Both the position numbers and the translations under genes were made by a program. 64,000 nt of DNA from a virus. The notes below the pieces were generated by a model. The model worked only from the letters and a program-made list of their open reading frames with translations. It made no database searches and was not told the origin of the DNA. Location: positions 1-64,000 of the IMG/VR virus record IMGVR_UViG_3300013093_000001; one strand, 5' to 3'. Positions within the stretch are counted from its first letter, which is position 1, and the number at the start of each line of letters is the position of its first letter. Positions 51,848-59,143 of this stretch are shown here, one piece after another.

Positions 51848-52858
51848 ATGTTCGAACCACCGGAAATAATTTCTGAGCAACTCTACGCTGGACCGGGTGC
51901 TGCTCCGATGTTGACGGCGGCGGCAGGCTGGCAGGGCACTGCGAACAACCTAGCTGGTACAGGTCAAGACTTCGCTCGTATTATCTCCCAAATCCCCTGG
52001 TCGGGACCAAGTTCAGAATCGATGCGCGCAACGGCAGCGTCTTACGCGACGTGGCTATTCGCGACAGCGGAACAAGCCGCGCAGACCGCTGCCTTGGCGC
52101 ACGCCGCCGCAACGGCCTATGAATTAGCACGCGCGACCGCCATACCACCGGAAGCTGTGACATGTAACAGAATGCAACTGGCAATACTGACGGCAACCAA
52201 CATCCTCGGCATGAACTCCGTTGCTATCGCAGCCACAGAATCCCAGTACGCAGAGATGTGGACACAAGATATAGCCGCTATGACAGCCTACAGCGCAACA
52301 TCTGCTGAGCTAACGAGCGCATTACCGAATTGGACTACGCCCCCCGCCGCAACGGCTCCACCATCAGCACCTGCTATTTGGACTTATTTACTCGGAGGTC
52401 AAACAATCCCACAGCTGTTTTGGACTACTTTCCAAGCCAATCTGAGCAGCGGACCATTTTCTTTACCGCTGCAACTCCTCAGCCTGTTTACAGTGCTATG
52501 GGCCACCGGCAGTCCCGACAGCCCTATCAATCAAATACTGGGGCTGGCCCAGAATCCGGTCATTGCGCCGCCAACATACCTAGCAGAGCCGTTGGCGACA
52601 GCGCCAACACCTCAAATACGCGCCAACATGGGCAGCGGCAATACTCTGGGACCGCTGCGGGTGCCTCCGACATGGGCACAACCGCCTAAGCAACTAGTTC
52701 CCCGACCCATTACCGTCAACACAGTGGGATCGGAACTAGAACCCTACCCGTTGGGACTGCCGATACTGACAGGTAGCGGCGGTACGACCACGCGGAAACC
52801 GTTACCCGAATACGGCAAGAGCTCGACCGTGATGGTCAAACACCCATATGGCGGCTAG
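51848..52858 (+). CDS. PPE family protein
   Basis: This 336-residue protein has a textbook PPE domain in residues 1-175: 'MFEPPEIISEQLYAGPGAAP', the W-x-G turn 'IPWSGPSSESMRATA', 'ALAHAAATAYELARATAIPP' and 'LTATNILGMNSVAIAATESQ'. The C-terminal half is Pro-rich and includes 'LGPLRVPPTW', close to the GxxSVPxxW motif of PPE-SVP proteins. PPE proteins are a mycobacterial family exported by ESX systems; no PE partner gene was found in the window. It closes the lysis-region operon. Confidence 0.9.
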   Translation: MFEPPEIISEQLYAGPGAAPMLTAAAGWQGTANNLAGTGQDFARIISQIPWSGPSSESMRATAASYATWLFATAEQAAQTAALAHAAATAYELARATAIPPEAVTCNRMQLAILTATNILGMNSVAIAATESQYAEMWTQDIAAMTAYSATSAELTSALPNWTTPPAATAPPSAPAIWTYLLGGQTIPQLFWTTFQANLSSGPFSLPLQLLSLFTVLWATGSPDSPINQILGLAQNPVIAPPTYLAEPLATAPTPQIRANMGSGNTLGPLRVPPTWAQPPKQLVPRPITVNTVGSELEPYPLGLPILTGSGGTTTRKPLPEYGKSSTVMVKHPYGG

Positions 52859-53301
52859 GACTGTCGAATTGTTGGAGTAGAACTCAAATCACGCCGACAG
52901 TCGAGGAAGTTTCGCAAAGCTATGTGCATAACTTCTGACAGCTGCCACCCCTCGCTGGACTCACAGAAAGCCTGAACTATATTTTCTTCGCTGTTCGCCC
53001 AACCATCCTCATGGTCATTGTAAATGCCAACACACCAGCCCATCGGTTTACCAAACCATTCCAAACCTAACCGCGACCGCAGTGAGTGGCAATCTGGGTC
53101 CGTGGCAACTATCCAATGGCCGCTCTCTAAGCGGCCCTCTAAGGCATAGCAACCACCACCTGTATGCACTTCATGCAATAAAATACCCAGGTCAAGCCTT
53201 ACTTTCCACAGGATGATCGCGGCATGGGCACCTGACGATTTTCCAATCTCATGCTCATAGTCTGAGAACGGCGGGTCGGTTGGTTTCATAAAAATACCCA
53301 T
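52855..53301 (-). CDS. Hypothetical protein
   Basis: This 148-residue protein ('AIILWKVRLDLGILLHEVHT', 'LGLEWFGKPMGWCVGIYNDH') is of unknown function. Its stop shares the palindromic CTAG with the PPE stop. The start overlaps the previous stop (TAATG). Confidence 0.6.
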   Translation of the reverse strand: MGIFMKPTDPPFSDYEHEIGKSSGAHAAIILWKVRLDLGILLHEVHTGGGCYALEGRLESGHWIVATDPDCHSLRSRLGLEWFGKPMGWCVGIYNDHEDGWANSEENIVQAFCESSEGWQLSEVMHIALRNFLDCRRDLSSTPTIRQS

Positions 53302-53717
53302 TACACGTCCCGTCTGAAGCTGTAGGCATCATAGGGCTTTCGGCCACACCACACGTCCGTCAGAGCTTGTGTGACGTTAAGGCCAGTTGCTTCGTCAATG
53401 GCCTGCCACTCAACGATGCAACGCGGTTCTCCATCAAGACCCAGCAGAACAGACTCCACCGGTTCCATAAGTGTCATGCGGAGTCGGTTATACCACCACG
53501 ACTTTTGCATCGTCAGGCGCATGAACCGCAAACCGTCATCAACACTGGCAAAAACGATGTTCCCGTTCGGCGTCATGTCAGGACTACCAGGGTAGTGTGC
53601 ACCACCTTGACAGGAGAACTGCGTTGCAATGCCAGACCGCCACACGGCGTCCAGCAGATCAACCATGCCTTCGTCAACATGGCCGTTGCTCGTCAATACT
53701 TGCTTATGAATACTCAC
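53301..53717 (-). CDS. Hypothetical protein
   Basis: This 138-residue protein has 'VDLLDAVWRSGIATQFSCQG' and 'NIVFASVDDGLRFMRLTMQ', a small alpha/beta fold seen in actinophages. The GTG at 53717 is chosen because AAGGAGG lies just upstream and hairpin elements occupy the preceding gap. Confidence 0.62.
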   Translation of the reverse strand: MSIHKQVLTSNGHVDEGMVDLLDAVWRSGIATQFSCQGGAHYPGSPDMTPNGNIVFASVDDGLRFMRLTMQKSWWYNRLRMTLMEPVESVLLGLDGEPRCIVEWQAIDEATGLNVTQALTDVWCGRKPYDAYSFRRDV

Positions 53718-53732
53718 TATCCTCCTTATCTG

Positions 53733-53784
53733 GGTCGGCCTCTGCCGACCGCGCACCCAGGCCAGGTAATGAACCTGACCTGGG
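53733..53784 (-). repeat. Double-hairpin intergenic element 1
   Basis: Short stem GGTCGGC/GCCGACC (53733-53750) and long stem (53756-53784) with loop AATGA. One plus-strand C.A mismatch in the long stem is G.U on the minus strand. Confidence 0.75.
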
Positions 53785-53791
53785 CCTTCTT

Positions 53792-54268
53792 TCAGTTGTG
53801 GTAGTCGACGTGCACCAGCCACGTTGACGGGTCGAGCGAAGCCAGGAATTTCAAAAACTGCTCTTCAAATTCCGGTCCGCGTTCCCAGTCACCAATCACG
53901 GTTGACCCGCTACCCTCTGGGCCAAGCCACTTCGTGTGCCACACGCAATCAAGGTCCAGGTAACTGTAGACGTAGTCTATCGACTCTGCTACAAGGTCAC
54001 CGACGCGTGCACAGTCGGTAGCGCCAGCTTCCGCGACTTCATCGGGGAAACCGAAACTGCTGGGCTCAGACGGCAGACCGCTAACACAGTCGGGTTTCAA
54101 CCGCCACTCACCACCCCACCTGCCGCCAACAACCCACCAGTCCCATTCAGGATCACCTTCTGGGTCACATGAATCGTAGCCATACCGGGACATGCGTAGT
54201 TCCAACTCGGACCGCAAGTTATCCGGCTCAACATCTCCCGGTATGGCGACAACATGGCTATAGTGCAT
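53792..54268 (-). CDS. Hypothetical protein with WWVVGGRWGG motif
   Basis: This 158-residue protein contains 'WDWWVVGGRWGGEW', a motif of a phage family of unknown role. It is mostly acidic with an aromatic C-terminus. ATG 54268 has GGTGG upstream and overlaps the DUF3846-like gene by 11 bases. Confidence 0.65.
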   Translation of the reverse strand: MHYSHVVAIPGDVEPDNLRSELELRMSRYGYDSCDPEGDPEWDWWVVGGRWGGEWRLKPDCVSGLPSEPSSFGFPDEVAEAGATDCARVGDLVAESIDYVYSYLDLDCVWHTKWLGPEGSGSTVIGDWERGPEFEEQFLKFLASLDPSTWLVHVDYHN

Positions 54269-54668
54269 TAGCCGCCACCTCATCTGTCACCGTGGACGCT
54301 GGGTATTTCGGCGCGAGTTGGTCCCGCAGGAACACCCAAATCCGGTCAGGCAGGCTGGTGGTTTCTCCCTGATCGTCGTGCGACGTCAGGGCAACAGGAC
54401 CGCAAATCACGTCCTGGTTACGCATCTCAGGGCATAAACCCCACCACAACGCTGTCGCTGGCTCATTAACCGGCAAGCCTTGCAGTTTGCCTTCTTCGTT
54501 ACACCACATGTCCAGTTCGTCTGTCACCCGAACCAGTTCAATGTAGCCACCGACAACACCCTGTAGGAATCCCAAACTGGTGGCTTCGTCACCTGACGAC
54601 ACCCGCCGAAATTCGTACAGACCACCAGAGTCCTGGTCGATAATGGCCGCTTTGTAACCTGTATTCAT
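54258..54668 (-). CDS. DUF3846-like protein
   Basis: This 136-residue protein fits DUF3846: 'GFLQGVVGGYIELVRVTDEL', 'MWCNEEGKLQGLPVNEPAT' and 'ICGPVALTSHDDQGE'. Common in phage early regions; function unknown. GGAGGAAAG precedes ATG. Confidence 0.75.
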   Translation of the reverse strand: MNTGYKAAIIDQDSGGLYEFRRVSSGDEATSLGFLQGVVGGYIELVRVTDELDMWCNEEGKLQGLPVNEPATALWWGLCPEMRNQDVICGPVALTSHDDQGETTSLPDRIWVFLRDQLAPKYPASTVTDEVAANAL

Positions 54669-54682
54669 CTTTCCTCCTGTCG

Positions 54683-54734
54683 GGTCTGACCTCGTGTCAG
54701 ACCTCGTGTCGCGGCAAGGTAGTGAGCCTTGCCG
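54683..54734 (-). repeat. Double-hairpin intergenic element 2
   Basis: Short stem GGTCTGAC/GTCAGACC (54683-54703) and long stem CGGCAAGG/CCTTGCCG (54712-54734). Confidence 0.7.
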
Positions 54735-54743
54735 GGACGAACT

Positions 54744-54899
54744 TTACGCTGGCGTGTCTGGGCCAAACATAGAGCGCAAGTAATTGAGCTCTTCTTTTTT
54801 GAGCTCACTGACATAGCGCAACTCGCCGCAGTGTTCGCAACTATGCGGGTGGTCATTGCCACCGTCGCATGAGCCACACACCCAATCGTCATACGTCAA
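54744..54899 (-). CDS. Small zinc-ribbon protein
   Basis: This 51-residue frame ('DDWVCGSCDGGNDHPHSCEH', 'CGELRYVSELKKEELNYL') has four Cys and several His residues, a compact zinc ribbon. The proposed TTG at 54899 is the only start before an upstream stop. A different overlapping frame gives a longer but non-protein-like sequence and was rejected. Confidence 0.55.
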   Translation of the reverse strand: MTYDDWVCGSCDGGNDHPHSCEHCGELRYVSELKKEELNYLRSMFGPDTPA

Positions 54900-54906
54900 T
54901 CTACTG

Positions 54907-55124
54907 CTACCTGCCTCTCTTGGTCACATTGAACTTGCCAGCCTTCAAGCGGTCTACTAATTCTCCCAATGCCGCCTCAAAACCGTCCGCGAAGGCGCTC
55001 GCTTCGTTTTGGTCCAGGTTTTTTCGTCTTTGCACAGCCACATGGGAGAGTGTTCCAGTTGGTCACGGACCCCGGCGACTGCTTCTTGACACCACTCCTC
55101 AACCGCGTGCTCGTCAAACTCCAT
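54907..55124 (-). CDS. Small helical protein split by a frameshift
   Basis: From ATG 55124 (AGGAAGG upstream) the frame reads 'MEFDEHAVEEWCQEAVAGVR' and 'SPMWLCKDEK', then meets an A6 run (minus strand, near 55019-55024). A -1 shift there continues 'NLDQNEASAFADGFEAALG' and ends 'KFNVTKRGR' at 54907, giving one smooth helical protein of about 72 residues. Without the shift the frame ends at 54957 with unconvincing sequence. This could be programmed frameshifting, a true indel, or a homopolymer error. Confidence 0.5.
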
Positions 55125-55241
55125 TGTTGCCTTCCTATAAATTGGTCCTGGCCTGTGCCAATACTCGCGTCCCGGTAAGGTAATAAGCCTTACCGGGACT
55201 GTACTAATAATTAGTACGCTTCACCACACCGGCAACCACAG
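55125..55241 (-). repeat. Double-hairpin intergenic element 3, with palindrome
   Basis: The long stem TCCCGGTAAGG/CCTTACCGGGA (55170-55198) is perfect. The short hairpin is degenerate (GGC-CTGT-GCC). A perfect palindrome GTACTAATAATTAGTAC follows at 55201-55217. Confidence 0.6.
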
Positions 55242-55454
55242 TTACGACGTTATCGGTTCTCCGCGTTGTTCGCCGCGTGCATTGTCCCAGGTATACATCA
55301 TGACATCGAGTGCATTAATGAACCTGACGTACATCTCCGATCCTGTCGGAAGGTAGCGCGGTATAGTTGCGCGTTGATCCCGACCGGTTACGGTTTCCGT
55401 CAAATGCACGTCCACTTGTATGCCGTCGTAGTCAATGCTGACCCTGATCGTCAC
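55242..55454 (-). CDS. Hypothetical protein
   Basis: This 70-residue GTG-start protein ('MTIRVSIDYDGIQVDVHLTE') is strand-rich and acidic. It overlaps the upstream gene by four bases. No family recognised. Confidence 0.55.
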   Translation of the reverse strand: MTIRVSIDYDGIQVDVHLTETVTGRDQRATIPRYLPTGSEMYVRFINALDVMMYTWDNARGEQRGEPITS

Positions 55455-55633
55455 GACCTAGACTCCCGCTGCATTATACGAATTTCGTCACGGATAACTG
55501 GGTGCCAAAAACTGTTAATTTCCGTTCCTGGTGTCCAATTTTGACGTGCCCACGACCGAAATTCTGCTTCTTCCTCCGGGGTCAAGTCACGGAAAATGCT
55601 CTCAAACTGACCCGACTTGCTGTTGCGGATCAT
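55451..55633 (-). CDS. Hypothetical protein
   Basis: This 60-residue protein contains 'LTPEEEAEFRSWARQNWTPG' and 'INSFWHPVIRDEIRIM', a short phage-type helical protein. The ATG overlaps the previous stop by one base. Confidence 0.6.
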   Translation of the reverse strand: MIRNSKSGQFESIFRDLTPEEEAEFRSWARQNWTPGTEINSFWHPVIRDEIRIMQRESRS

Positions 55634-55797
55634 TAAATTCCCCTCCGCATAGTCAAAACATGCGCTGCATGAGCTAAATTAATCCAAGCGTCAGCAAGTT
55701 GTATCTGACAATTGACTGTCAGTCTCTGACCTAGCGGACCATTCTCCACCGCAGTGAGTATTTTTTCTGCTTTCCGCAGGTACTCAACGGTTTCCAT
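55633..55797 (-). CDS. Small helical protein
   Basis: This 54-residue protein ('METVEYLRKAEKILTAVENG', 'QLADAWINLAHAAHVLTMR') is all helical. ATG 55797 is fixed by GGAGGAGGA immediately upstream; the open frame further up lies in the hairpin element. Confidence 0.65.
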   Translation of the reverse strand: METVEYLRKAEKILTAVENGPLGQRLTVNCQIQLADAWINLAHAAHVLTMRRGI

Positions 55798-55811
55798 TCC
55801 TCCTCCAATCA

Positions 55812-55866
55812 CCTTGGCCGGTTGCCAAGGACAGCGCCTGGGCGGGGCACTGAACCCCACCCAGGC
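55812..55866 (-). repeat. Double-hairpin intergenic element 4
   Basis: Short stem CCTTGGC/GCCAAGG (55812-55830) and long stem (55836-55866). The long stem has one plus-strand C.A that is G.U on the minus strand. Confidence 0.75.
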
Positions 55867-55870
55867 TTCC

Positions 55871-56149
55871 TCAATCTTTGTAAATCTTGGACCCCAATGC
55901 TTCTTCGGTCGCAATGACCAAATTCTGCATTGTAGTCAACTCCTGCTCCGTGGTTTCCGCCGCCATTGGCATCATCTCAACCCGGTACTCGACAATTTCG
56001 TCAAAACCAGCTTCTAGGTGGTCGTCAACGATTTTGGCAGCAGTAGCCGCTGTCATGCCGGGGTTATTCTCTCGCAGTTGCTGGATAAGTTCGCTGCGAC
56101 TGCCTCGGTAAACTCGGCTCTGGCCTTCCGGCCTCTTGCCGTCAGTCAT
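55871..56149 (-). CDS. Hypothetical protein
   Basis: This 92-residue protein has 'SRSELIQQLRENNPGMTAAT' and 'HLEAGFDEIVEYRVEMMPM'. ATG 56149 overlaps the upstream stop by eight bases, so translation is probably coupled. Unknown function. Confidence 0.58.
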   Translation of the reverse strand: MTDGKRPEGQSRVYRGSRSELIQQLRENNPGMTAATAAKIVDDHLEAGFDEIVEYRVEMMPMAAETTEQELTTMQNLVIATEEALGSKIYKD

Positions 56150-56612
56150 TTTGGCCGTCAACGTCGATATACAGCGTCCTGCTTGCACCCGGTCCTGTTT
56201 CAACGGTAATAGAAGCGTGGTCACCGTCAAAAACGATTTCAGCACTCCTGACTGCTTCCAACGACCGCTGCTTCACCGCCGCATACTTTGCGTCATGCGC
56301 CGCAAGACTCGCCGCCAAAGGACTTCTGTCTGTCAGGAATCCTGGGACTCGTTCTGACTGCAACCACTTGACCAAACCACTGACAAATTCTCGTGGTAAG
56401 GAAACCGTTGCTTCTGGCGCCTGCTCTACCATTGTGCCAAGCAGCGCATGGGGCCGGTTATTGACGACGGCAAGCATGACATCCAATGCCGGGTTAAGCT
56501 GCTCCAGCGGTAACTCCACGTCCCAGTCCAGACGGTCGAATGCCTGATCGGCTAGTTCGACAGCCCTATTTCGCACGGACTGCAACACGTCAGCAGTATT
56601 AGTATCTGCCAT
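56142..56612 (-). CDS. Hypothetical protein
   Basis: This 156-residue helical protein ('ALDVMLAVVNNRPHALLGTM', 'PREFVSGLVKWLQSERVPGF') shares the 'F..GL...L' arrangement of the gene at 57339. ATG 56612 follows GAGGAG. Unknown function. Confidence 0.62.
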   Translation of the reverse strand: MADTNTADVLQSVRNRAVELADQAFDRLDWDVELPLEQLNPALDVMLAVVNNRPHALLGTMVEQAPEATVSLPREFVSGLVKWLQSERVPGFLTDRSPLAASLAAHDAKYAAVKQRSLEAVRSAEIVFDGDHASITVETGPGASRTLYIDVDGQND

Positions 56613-56639
56613 GTTTAACTTCTCCTCTAATCTAGTGCA

Positions 56640-56691
56640 GGTCGGCTCTTTGCCGACCTCGTACCGGGTGCCGGTACGACCCGACACCCGG
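56640..56691 (-). repeat. Double-hairpin intergenic element 5
   Basis: Short stem GGTCGGC/GCCGACC (56640-56658) and long stem (56664-56691). The long stem has one plus-strand C.A that is G.U on the minus strand. Confidence 0.75.
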
Positions 56692-56698
56692 CCTCTTT

Positions 56699-57256
56699 TT
56701 ACGCTACAGCCTCAACGCGGTGGGTGTAAAAACACCCATTCTTCCCGCAGTCCACTTCCTGCTGCACAAGCGACCACATTGCGTCCCACACGCCGAATAG
56801 CAAATCATAATCGGACGGACGACGACCCAAACCGAAATCGTCTTCCGGCTTCATAAACATTGCTATGATCTCGCGTAGCGCCGCTGTCACAATGTCCTTC
56901 GCTGCGTCACACCAAACGAAATTCACGTCTGCCGGGTCGAAGCCCCGGTACCACGACCTCGGTCCCGGCGCTGGCTCTAAACCAGCGTTGGACCGCTCAA
57001 TTTGAGCGGCCCTGTACGCCTTCGTGTCGTGGCAGTCGCAGTAATTCCTGTCAGACGCGACAATCTCATCACTGGCAAGTAACTGCCAAATACTGAGATG
57101 GACACCGGCAAGCAACTCGCTGTCACTGGTCCTGCTGTGCAGGTCCGTGGCATACAAGTCCACGACCTCACGCAAAGCATCCTTCAGGATATCCGTGGCA
57201 TCTTCACACCACAGATAGTCGTCTGACTTTTTGTCGTCTTGGTACTCCCAAGCCAT
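56699..57256 (-). CDS. Hypothetical protein with internal duplication
   Basis: This 185-residue protein consists of two copies of one unit: 'YLWCEDATDILKDALREVV' with 'LLAGVHLSIWQLL', and 'FVWCDAAKDIVTAALREII' with 'LLFGVWDAMWSLV'. Each unit ends in a Cys pair region ('CDCHD', 'CGKNGC'). A dimer-like fold from one chain is likely. GGAGGAGAAAAG before ATG. Confidence 0.65.
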   Translation of the reverse strand: MAWEYQDDKKSDDYLWCEDATDILKDALREVVDLYATDLHSRTSDSELLAGVHLSIWQLLASDEIVASDRNYCDCHDTKAYRAAQIERSNAGLEPAPGPRSWYRGFDPADVNFVWCDAAKDIVTAALREIIAMFMKPEDDFGLGRRPSDYDLLFGVWDAMWSLVQQEVDCGKNGCFYTHRVEAVA

Positions 57257-57274
57257 ACTTTTCTCCTCCACTAT

Positions 57275-57330
57275 GGGAACCGGCCTTTGCCAGTCCCTCG
57301 TACCCCGGCCGGATTTGACACCGACCGGGG
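57275..57330 (-). repeat. Double-hairpin intergenic element 6
   Basis: Short stem with one bulge (57275-57297) and long stem CCCCGGCCGG/CCGACCGGGG (57303-57330). Each stem has one plus-strand C.A that is G.U on the minus strand. Confidence 0.7.
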
Positions 57331-57338
57331 CTGACCTA

Positions 57339-57803
57339 CTACCTACCCTGCGGGAACTCTTCCTGAATCAAAGCGGTGATAAACGCTTTGTGGTCAGCCA
57401 GGGCTTTATTCAGCGCAACGATCACGCCATACACCGCTTGTCGCTCTCGCCAGTCCTGCATCTGCTCCTCGTAGTATTGTCCAGCGGTGACCGTGGAAGC
57501 AGGCAAACGGAACTGTTTGTCCTCACTAAGCGAGTTTAGTATCGCGTTAGGGTCGTCCGGCTTCTGGGGTTGCGGTTCGTTGCCAACAACAGGAGAAAAA
57601 CCCCAGTATTGTGCTTCCAGATGATCGATCAGACCTGTCAGAAATTGCTGCGTTATCGGGAAGCCGTCTTCTCCTGCTGGCTGATCATCCGTCAACACAA
57701 CGTCGGCAGCCTGCTTCAGCGCTAGCTTCAACGTGCTGCCAGGTACTTCCAAGACGTAATGATCACACGCCTCGTCAATCCGACGCTGCAATTCTGTTGT
57801 CAT
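57339..57803 (-). CDS. Hypothetical protein
   Basis: This 154-residue mostly helical protein ('STLKLALKQAADVVLTDDQP', 'FLTGLIDHLEAQYWGF') lies just after Ku in the transcript. Unknown function. GGAGGAAAG precedes ATG. Confidence 0.62.
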   Translation of the reverse strand: MTTELQRRIDEACDHYVLEVPGSTLKLALKQAADVVLTDDQPAGEDGFPITQQFLTGLIDHLEAQYWGFSPVVGNEPQPQKPDDPNAILNSLSEDKQFRLPASTVTAGQYYEEQMQDWRERQAVYGVIVALNKALADHKAFITALIQEEFPQGR

Positions 57804-57817
57804 CTTTCCTCCAATCT

Positions 57818-57870
57818 GACCCGACCCTTTGCCGGGTTCGTACCCCGGTCAGGCTCGACCCTGACCGGGG
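57818..57870 (-). repeat. Double-hairpin intergenic element 7
   Basis: Short stem GACCCGAC/GCCGGGTTC (57818-57839) and perfect 11-bp long stem CCCCGGTCAGG/CCTGACCGGGG (57843-57870). Confidence 0.75.
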
Positions 57871-57878
57871 CTGGGCAG

Positions 57879-58736
57879 CTAGCTGACCTTCCTGGTCGGC
57901 GCTGCTCGCTTAGCTGGCGCTTTCTTAGGCGCAGCCTTCTTAGCTGGTGTCTTACCAGCCGGATGCCGCTTGACGGACGCTTCCAGCTGCGCCATCAAGT
58001 CGGACACGTCGTCGTCGCGCTGGTCCAGATCAACGACGCTGGTCAACACGCCACCCTTAGCTTTCGTGTCAATCAACGCCGCGACCTGCGCGGTGTAGGT
58101 GTCAACGAAGTTGGCGGGACTAAAGTCCTCAATCATGCTGTCAACGACTGCGTGCGCCATTTCCAGCATTTTGGGTGACTCAATGGTCCCGTTTAAATGC
58201 TGCAAACCATTAGCGTCACGGATTTCGTCCAGCCAAATCAGGGTGTGCATGACCAACACGTTGCCAAGGACGCGGATGACAGCCATTTGCTGTCGTGTTC
58301 GCAACACAAACTTTGCGACCGCAACAACATCTGACTCCACCATGACCCGACGCAACAGCGCGTAACCTTGAGAGCTGTTGTCTGTGGGTTCCAAAAAGTA
58401 ACTGGACTCCCACATAATCGGGTCAATCTCGTCACTGTGACAAAACTGGACCACCTCAATGGCCGACAACTTATTGGCTTCCTGCAACTGCGCCAGGTCG
58501 TCATCGGTAATAACGACAATCTTGTCGTCATCAACCAGCTTGCCTTTAATGACTTCGTCAGACCGTGGGTTGACGCCACACTTCTTACACACGCGGGGCT
58601 GACCAATCGCACCCTCGCAACCTGCATGGAACAGGTTAAACGAGATGTCATGGCTGTCCGTTGCCTTGTAGAGTTTGACACCCACATTCACTAAACCGAA
58701 GTTCAGTGACGTGTTTTTCACTGATCTCATACCCAT
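57879..58736 (-). CDS. ku: Ku-like DNA end-binding protein
   Basis: This 285-residue protein matches bacterial and phage Ku: 'LNFGLVNVGVKLYKATDSHD', 'ISFNLFHAGCEGAIGQPRV', 'CHSDEIDPIMWESSYFLEP' and 'VVAVAKFVLRTRQQMAVIRV'. The C-terminus is a Lys/Ala/Pro-rich tail ('AKKAAPKKAPAKRAAP') for DNA binding. It would recruit host LigD for end joining, as described for phages Omega and Corndog. ATG 58736 follows GGAGGAAAA and has its own promoter. Confidence 0.9.
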   Translation of the reverse strand: MGMRSVKNTSLNFGLVNVGVKLYKATDSHDISFNLFHAGCEGAIGQPRVCKKCGVNPRSDEVIKGKLVDDDKIVVITDDDLAQLQEANKLSAIEVVQFCHSDEIDPIMWESSYFLEPTDNSSQGYALLRRVMVESDVVAVAKFVLRTRQQMAVIRVLGNVLVMHTLIWLDEIRDANGLQHLNGTIESPKMLEMAHAVVDSMIEDFSPANFVDTYTAQVAALIDTKAKGGVLTSVVDLDQRDDDVSDLMAQLEASVKRHPAGKTPAKKAAPKKAPAKRAAPTRKVS

Positions 58737-58776
58737 GTTTTCCTCCTCCACGGCGACCCTTTGCCACCGCTTATTT

Positions 58777-58815
58777 ATTTTAGCCAGACAACTGGCTACT
58801 CACCACCCGGTGGTG
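58777..58815 (-). promoter_or_regulatory. Ku promoter with overlapping operator-like palindrome
   Basis: TAAAAT (58777-58782) is 17 bases from TGGTGA (58800-58805) on the minus strand. A perfect CACCACC-C-GGTGGTG palindrome (58801-58815) overlaps the -35 box, and TAGCCAG-ACAA-CTGGCTA (58781-58798 region) fills the spacer. The leader contains a short hairpin only. Confidence 0.55.
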
Positions 58816-58856
58816 GCGAAATCTATGACCCCTCCAGGTAAAATCTCCTCAATACA

Positions 58857-58898
58857 GGGGAGGTGTAACGACCCGTCAGGTTCGCTACACCCCCTCCC
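58857..58898 (-). terminator. Terminator-like hairpin
   Basis: GGGAGGTGTA pairs with TACACC/TCCC across a 3-base bulge, directly after the stop of the zinc-ribbon gene at 58898. It would separate that gene from the Ku promoter. Confidence 0.4.
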
Positions 58899-59143
58899 TA
58901 CTCAGGGTGGTAAATGCCGTGCATTTCGTCTAGGCATTTGTCGCAGTGCTTGACGTAAGACGGCTTTCCGTCAACTAGCCAAAACTCTGTACCATAAATC
59001 TGGTTTGGCAATATCTGCCTCACGCATGTACTACAGGCATGGCTCTTCCTTGCTCGGCGGTACCGGGTCTCACCTAGCTGTAATTCATCAATCCAGTCAA
59101 CTTCTTCTGGATCATCCCTGTAGCCAGCGTAGATGCTAGCCAC
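58898..59143 (-). CDS. Zinc-ribbon protein
   Basis: This 81-residue protein has 'HACSTCVRQILPNQIYGTEF' and 'HCDKCLDEMH', one zinc site. The GTG at 59143 is proposed from the 8-base overlap with the upstream gene. Unknown role. Confidence 0.58.
   Translation of the reverse strand: MASIYAGYRDDPEEVDWIDELQLGETRYRRARKSHACSTCVRQILPNQIYGTEFWLVDGKPSYVKHCDKCLDEMHGIYHPE

Noticed and set aside
54665-54892. 75-residue minus-strand frame starting MTIGCVAH
   Set aside because: A shifted frame gives a clear zinc-ribbon protein; this one runs through element 2 and reads as Ser/Thr/Arg-rich noise.
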